From Actinomadura alba (GTDB taxonomy: Bacteria; Actinomycetota; Actinomycetes; Streptosporangiales; Streptosporangiaceae), in contig NZ_JABVEC010000005.1 of the NCBI RefSeq assembly GCF_014323705.1, positions 62,001 to 126,000 on the forward strand: a stretch of 64,000 nt of DNA, written 5' to 3'. The position numbers and the translations under genes were made by a program. This document shows, one piece after another, positions 62,043-64,000 of the stretch. The notes beneath the pieces were generated by a model. That model was given only the letters and a program-made list of their open reading frames with translations. It was not told the origin of the DNA and did not search any database. How positions within the stretch are numbered: the first letter of the stretch is position 1; each line of letters starts with the position of its first letter.

Positions 62043-63017
62043 ATGAGTCACCCGGAACGGCTCAGCCCCCCGGGTGGCGAGCCGGTCGACGCGATCGCGA
62101 AGCCCCCTTCCCCGAACGGGAAAAGCAGCGAATCCCTGACCGAGTTCGCCGCGCGGTACGGACTGACGCAGAGCGCGGCCCGCCCCCCCATGAGCCGGTA
62201 CATCCGCGATGTCTGGCAGCGGCGATCGTTCATCTGGAACTTCGCCTCGGCCAAGAGCATGTCGATGTACACCTCGTCGCGGCTCGGGCAGTTGTGGCAG
62301 GTCCTGACACCCCTGCTCAACGCGGGTGTCTATTACGTGATCTTCGGCCTCCTGCTCCAGTCCAACAGAGGGGTCACCAATTTCCCGGCGTTCTTGATCA
62401 CCGGGGTGTTCGTCTTCTCGTTCACCCAGCGGTCCCTGACCGCCGGCGCCAGATCGATAGGCAACAACCTGTCGCTGATCCGGGCACTGCACTTCCCGCG
62501 GGCCACGCTGCCGTTCGCCTTCGTGATCGTCGAGCTGCAGCACCTGATGGTCGCGATGGGCGTGCTCATGGTCATCGTCGTGGCGACCGGTGAGATGCCC
62601 ACCTTCGCCTGGTTGCTACTGATCCCGGCGCTCATGCTGCAACTGCTCTTCAACATCGGGATCAGTCTGATCATCGCCCGGATCGGCGCCTTCTCCCGTG
62701 ACATCCAGCAACTCCTGCCGTTCGTCACCCGGTCCTGGCTGTACTTCTCCGGTATCTTCTTCATGACGGCGGGCCTGGCCAACCGGGACTCGCTCAAGGA
62801 TCATCCCTGGGTGGGCAAGATCCTGGAGGCCAACCCGGGGTCGGTGTACATCGAGCTGATCCGCACCTCGCTGCTGGAGTCCTATCCGAAGGACCTCGCC
62901 AAGTTCGGCTGGGGCCACCACCACCTGTGGCTCTACGGCCTGGGCTGGGCACTGGTCGCCTTCGTGGGCGGGTTCTGGTACTTCTACCGCGCCGAAGAGA
63001 GGTACGGCCGTGGCTGA
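62043..63017 (+). CDS. ABC transporter permease, polysaccharide/teichoic-acid export (TagG-like)
   Basis: 324 residues. ABC2-type permease with about six helices; the helix-entry SRLGQLWQVLTPLLNAGVYYVIFG and the conserved LPFVTRSWLYFSGIFF match TagG/RfbA-type exporters. A 60-residue cytoplasmic N-terminus precedes it. The downstream ATPase gene overlaps its end by 8 bases. Probably exports an undecaprenyl-linked glycan; no glycosyltransferase genes are visible within the window. Confidence 0.94.
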   Translation: MSHPERLSPPGGEPVDAIAKPPSPNGKSSESLTEFAARYGLTQSAARPPMSRYIRDVWQRRSFIWNFASAKSMSMYTSSRLGQLWQVLTPLLNAGVYYVIFGLLLQSNRGVTNFPAFLITGVFVFSFTQRSLTAGARSIGNNLSLIRALHFPRATLPFAFVIVELQHLMVAMGVLMVIVVATGEMPTFAWLLLIPALMLQLLFNIGISLIIARIGAFSRDIQQLLPFVTRSWLYFSGIFFMTAGLANRDSLKDHPWVGKILEANPGSVYIELIRTSLLESYPKDLAKFGWGHHHLWLYGLGWALVAFVGGFWYFYRAEERYGRG

Positions 63018-63855
63018 CGTCAAGGAAAAGACCAAGAAGCCGGTGGGTAGGACGGACAAGTCGCGACAGGACATCGAGCAGCCCGAGGTCGTCATCGACC
63101 GGACCCGGGACCCGATCGTCGTGGTCGACGGCCTGCACATCATCTACCGGGTCTACGGTGCGGGCGGCGACAAGGGGTCGGCCGCCACCGCCATGATGCG
63201 GATGGTCCGCCGGCAGAACCGGCCGCAGATGAAGGAGATCCACGCGGTGCGCGGGGTCTCGTTCATCGCCTACCGGGGCGACGCGATCGGCATCATCGGG
63301 ACCAACGGGTCGGGCAAGTCCACGCTGCTCAAGGCGATCGCCGGCCTGCTCCCGCCGCACCGGGGCGGGGTCCTCACCGATGGCCAGCCGTCCATGCTGG
63401 GCGTCAGCGCGGCCCTGATGAGAGACCTCTCCGGTGAGCGCAACATCATCCTCGGCTGCCTGGCGATGGGACTGTCCCCGCAGGAGACCAAGGAGAGGTA
63501 CGACGAGATCGTCGAGTTCGCCGATCTCAAGCCGGGCTTCATCCAGTACCCGATGAGCACGTACTCCTCGGGCATGGGCGCCCGCCTCCGCTTCGCCATC
63601 GCCGCCGCGCGCACGCACGACGTGCTGCTCATCGACGAGGCCCTCGCCACCGGCGACGCCAAGTTCAAGCGCCGCAGCAAGGCCAAGATCGAGGAACTGC
63701 GCAAGGACGCCGGCGCGGTCTTCCTGGTCGCCCACAACCTCGACGTCATCGAAGAGACCTGCAACCGGGTCATCTGGCTCGACGACGGTCAGATCCGGAT
63801 GGACGGCGACCCCCAGACGGTCATCGAGGCCTATACCGACGCCACGGGCAAGTAG
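63010..63855 (+). CDS. ABC transporter ATP-binding protein, polysaccharide/teichoic-acid export (TagH-like)
   Basis: 281 residues. Walker A GTNGSGKST at 97-105, the signature YSSGMGARLRF (about 182), Walker B LLIDEAL and a following H-loop (VAHN). An 80-residue N-terminal extension with a Lys/Asp-rich start is unusual in length. The GTG start overlaps the permease gene by 8 bases, a coupled pair. Supplies energy for glycan export. The remaining 145 bases to the right edge hold nothing I can support. Confidence 0.95.
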   Translation: MADVKEKTKKPVGRTDKSRQDIEQPEVVIDRTRDPIVVVDGLHIIYRVYGAGGDKGSAATAMMRMVRRQNRPQMKEIHAVRGVSFIAYRGDAIGIIGTNGSGKSTLLKAIAGLLPPHRGGVLTDGQPSMLGVSAALMRDLSGERNIILGCLAMGLSPQETKERYDEIVEFADLKPGFIQYPMSTYSSGMGARLRFAIAAARTHDVLLIDEALATGDAKFKRRSKAKIEELRKDAGAVFLVAHNLDVIEETCNRVIWLDDGQIRMDGDPQTVIEAYTDATGK

Positions 63856-64000
63856 GCCCGCGGGTCGGGCGGGTGCCGGAGCGAGCGGTCGACCCGGAAC
63901 GACTGCGCGCGGGCGCTCGCGACCGGTGAACCGCCGCCCGGCCGGTGCGCCCCTCCGTCGGTCGCCATGACCGGCCGGCCGGTGTGCAGGCGGCCTGGCC

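Overview
This 64 kb window is GC-rich, densely coded bacterial chromosome. Frequent GTG starts, leaderless-looking promoters, a mycobacterial-type phosphoserine aminotransferase, a DtxR/IdeR-type iron regulator beside pdxH and a second citrate synthase, SpoIIE-type phosphatases, TerD proteins and very large LuxR (LAL) regulators point to a filamentous actinomycete. Streptosporangiales is my best guess; I cannot name a genus from sequence alone. I saw no rRNA, tRNA, CRISPR array, transposase, integrase or prophage.

Layout. 1-17.3 kb is mostly conserved chromosome: the C-terminal part of a sacsin-like ATPase, DUF2530, a purine permease, a MarR-MFS pair, two TerD-type stress proteins, thpR, secreted and membrane proteins, serC, and a 929-residue membrane protein with an extracellular substrate-binding-type domain. 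17.5-25.5 kb is an accessory block: MFS exporter, methyltransferase, sulfotransferase, Asp/Asn-type hydroxylase, secreted M28 aminopeptidase, cytochrome P450 and a sigma factor. 25.7-33 kb holds citrate synthase 2, pdxH, ideR, a PAS-GAF-SpoIIE-ATPase phosphatase, an alcohol dehydrogenase and a methyltransferase. 33-42 kb carries an MFS-MarR fusion and fatty-acid type genes (thiolase, enoyl-CoA hydratase, acyl-CoA dehydrogenase) with CGNR and IclR regulators. 42-51 kb has a methyltransferase, two tandem LAL regulators and a histone-H1-like basic protein. 51-64 kb has argS, plsX, a four-gene cell-surface operon, an orphan KamA-like radical SAM enzyme, a truncated MFS/ArsR pair, a PEBP protein, a PAP2-DAG kinase fusion and the two genes of a polysaccharide/teichoic-acid type ABC exporter.

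Most notable: on the minus strand, 36 bases downstream of the P450 stop, an 18-base reading frame encodes the pentapeptide MRYIH behind a near-perfect Shine-Dalgarno sequence, and is followed within 14 bases by a hairpin with a 13-bp perfect stem (23252-23333). MRYxH is the hallmark of the biarylitide precursors (MRYYH type), the smallest known RiPP genes, whose Tyr and His are cross-linked by an adjacent P450. Here the precursor follows the P450, whereas in the described loci as I remember them it precedes it, and the central residue is Ile. I read this as a probable minimal RiPP locus with a variant core (Y-I-H) and unusual gene order.

Other points of interest: one deletion appears to have removed the 5' ends of two divergent genes (MFS and ArsR) near 59.2 kb; a DHA2-type exporter is fused to a MarR-like domain; there are tandem Cys-containing paralogues at 54 kb, several short tandem repeats, and candidate operators and terminators.
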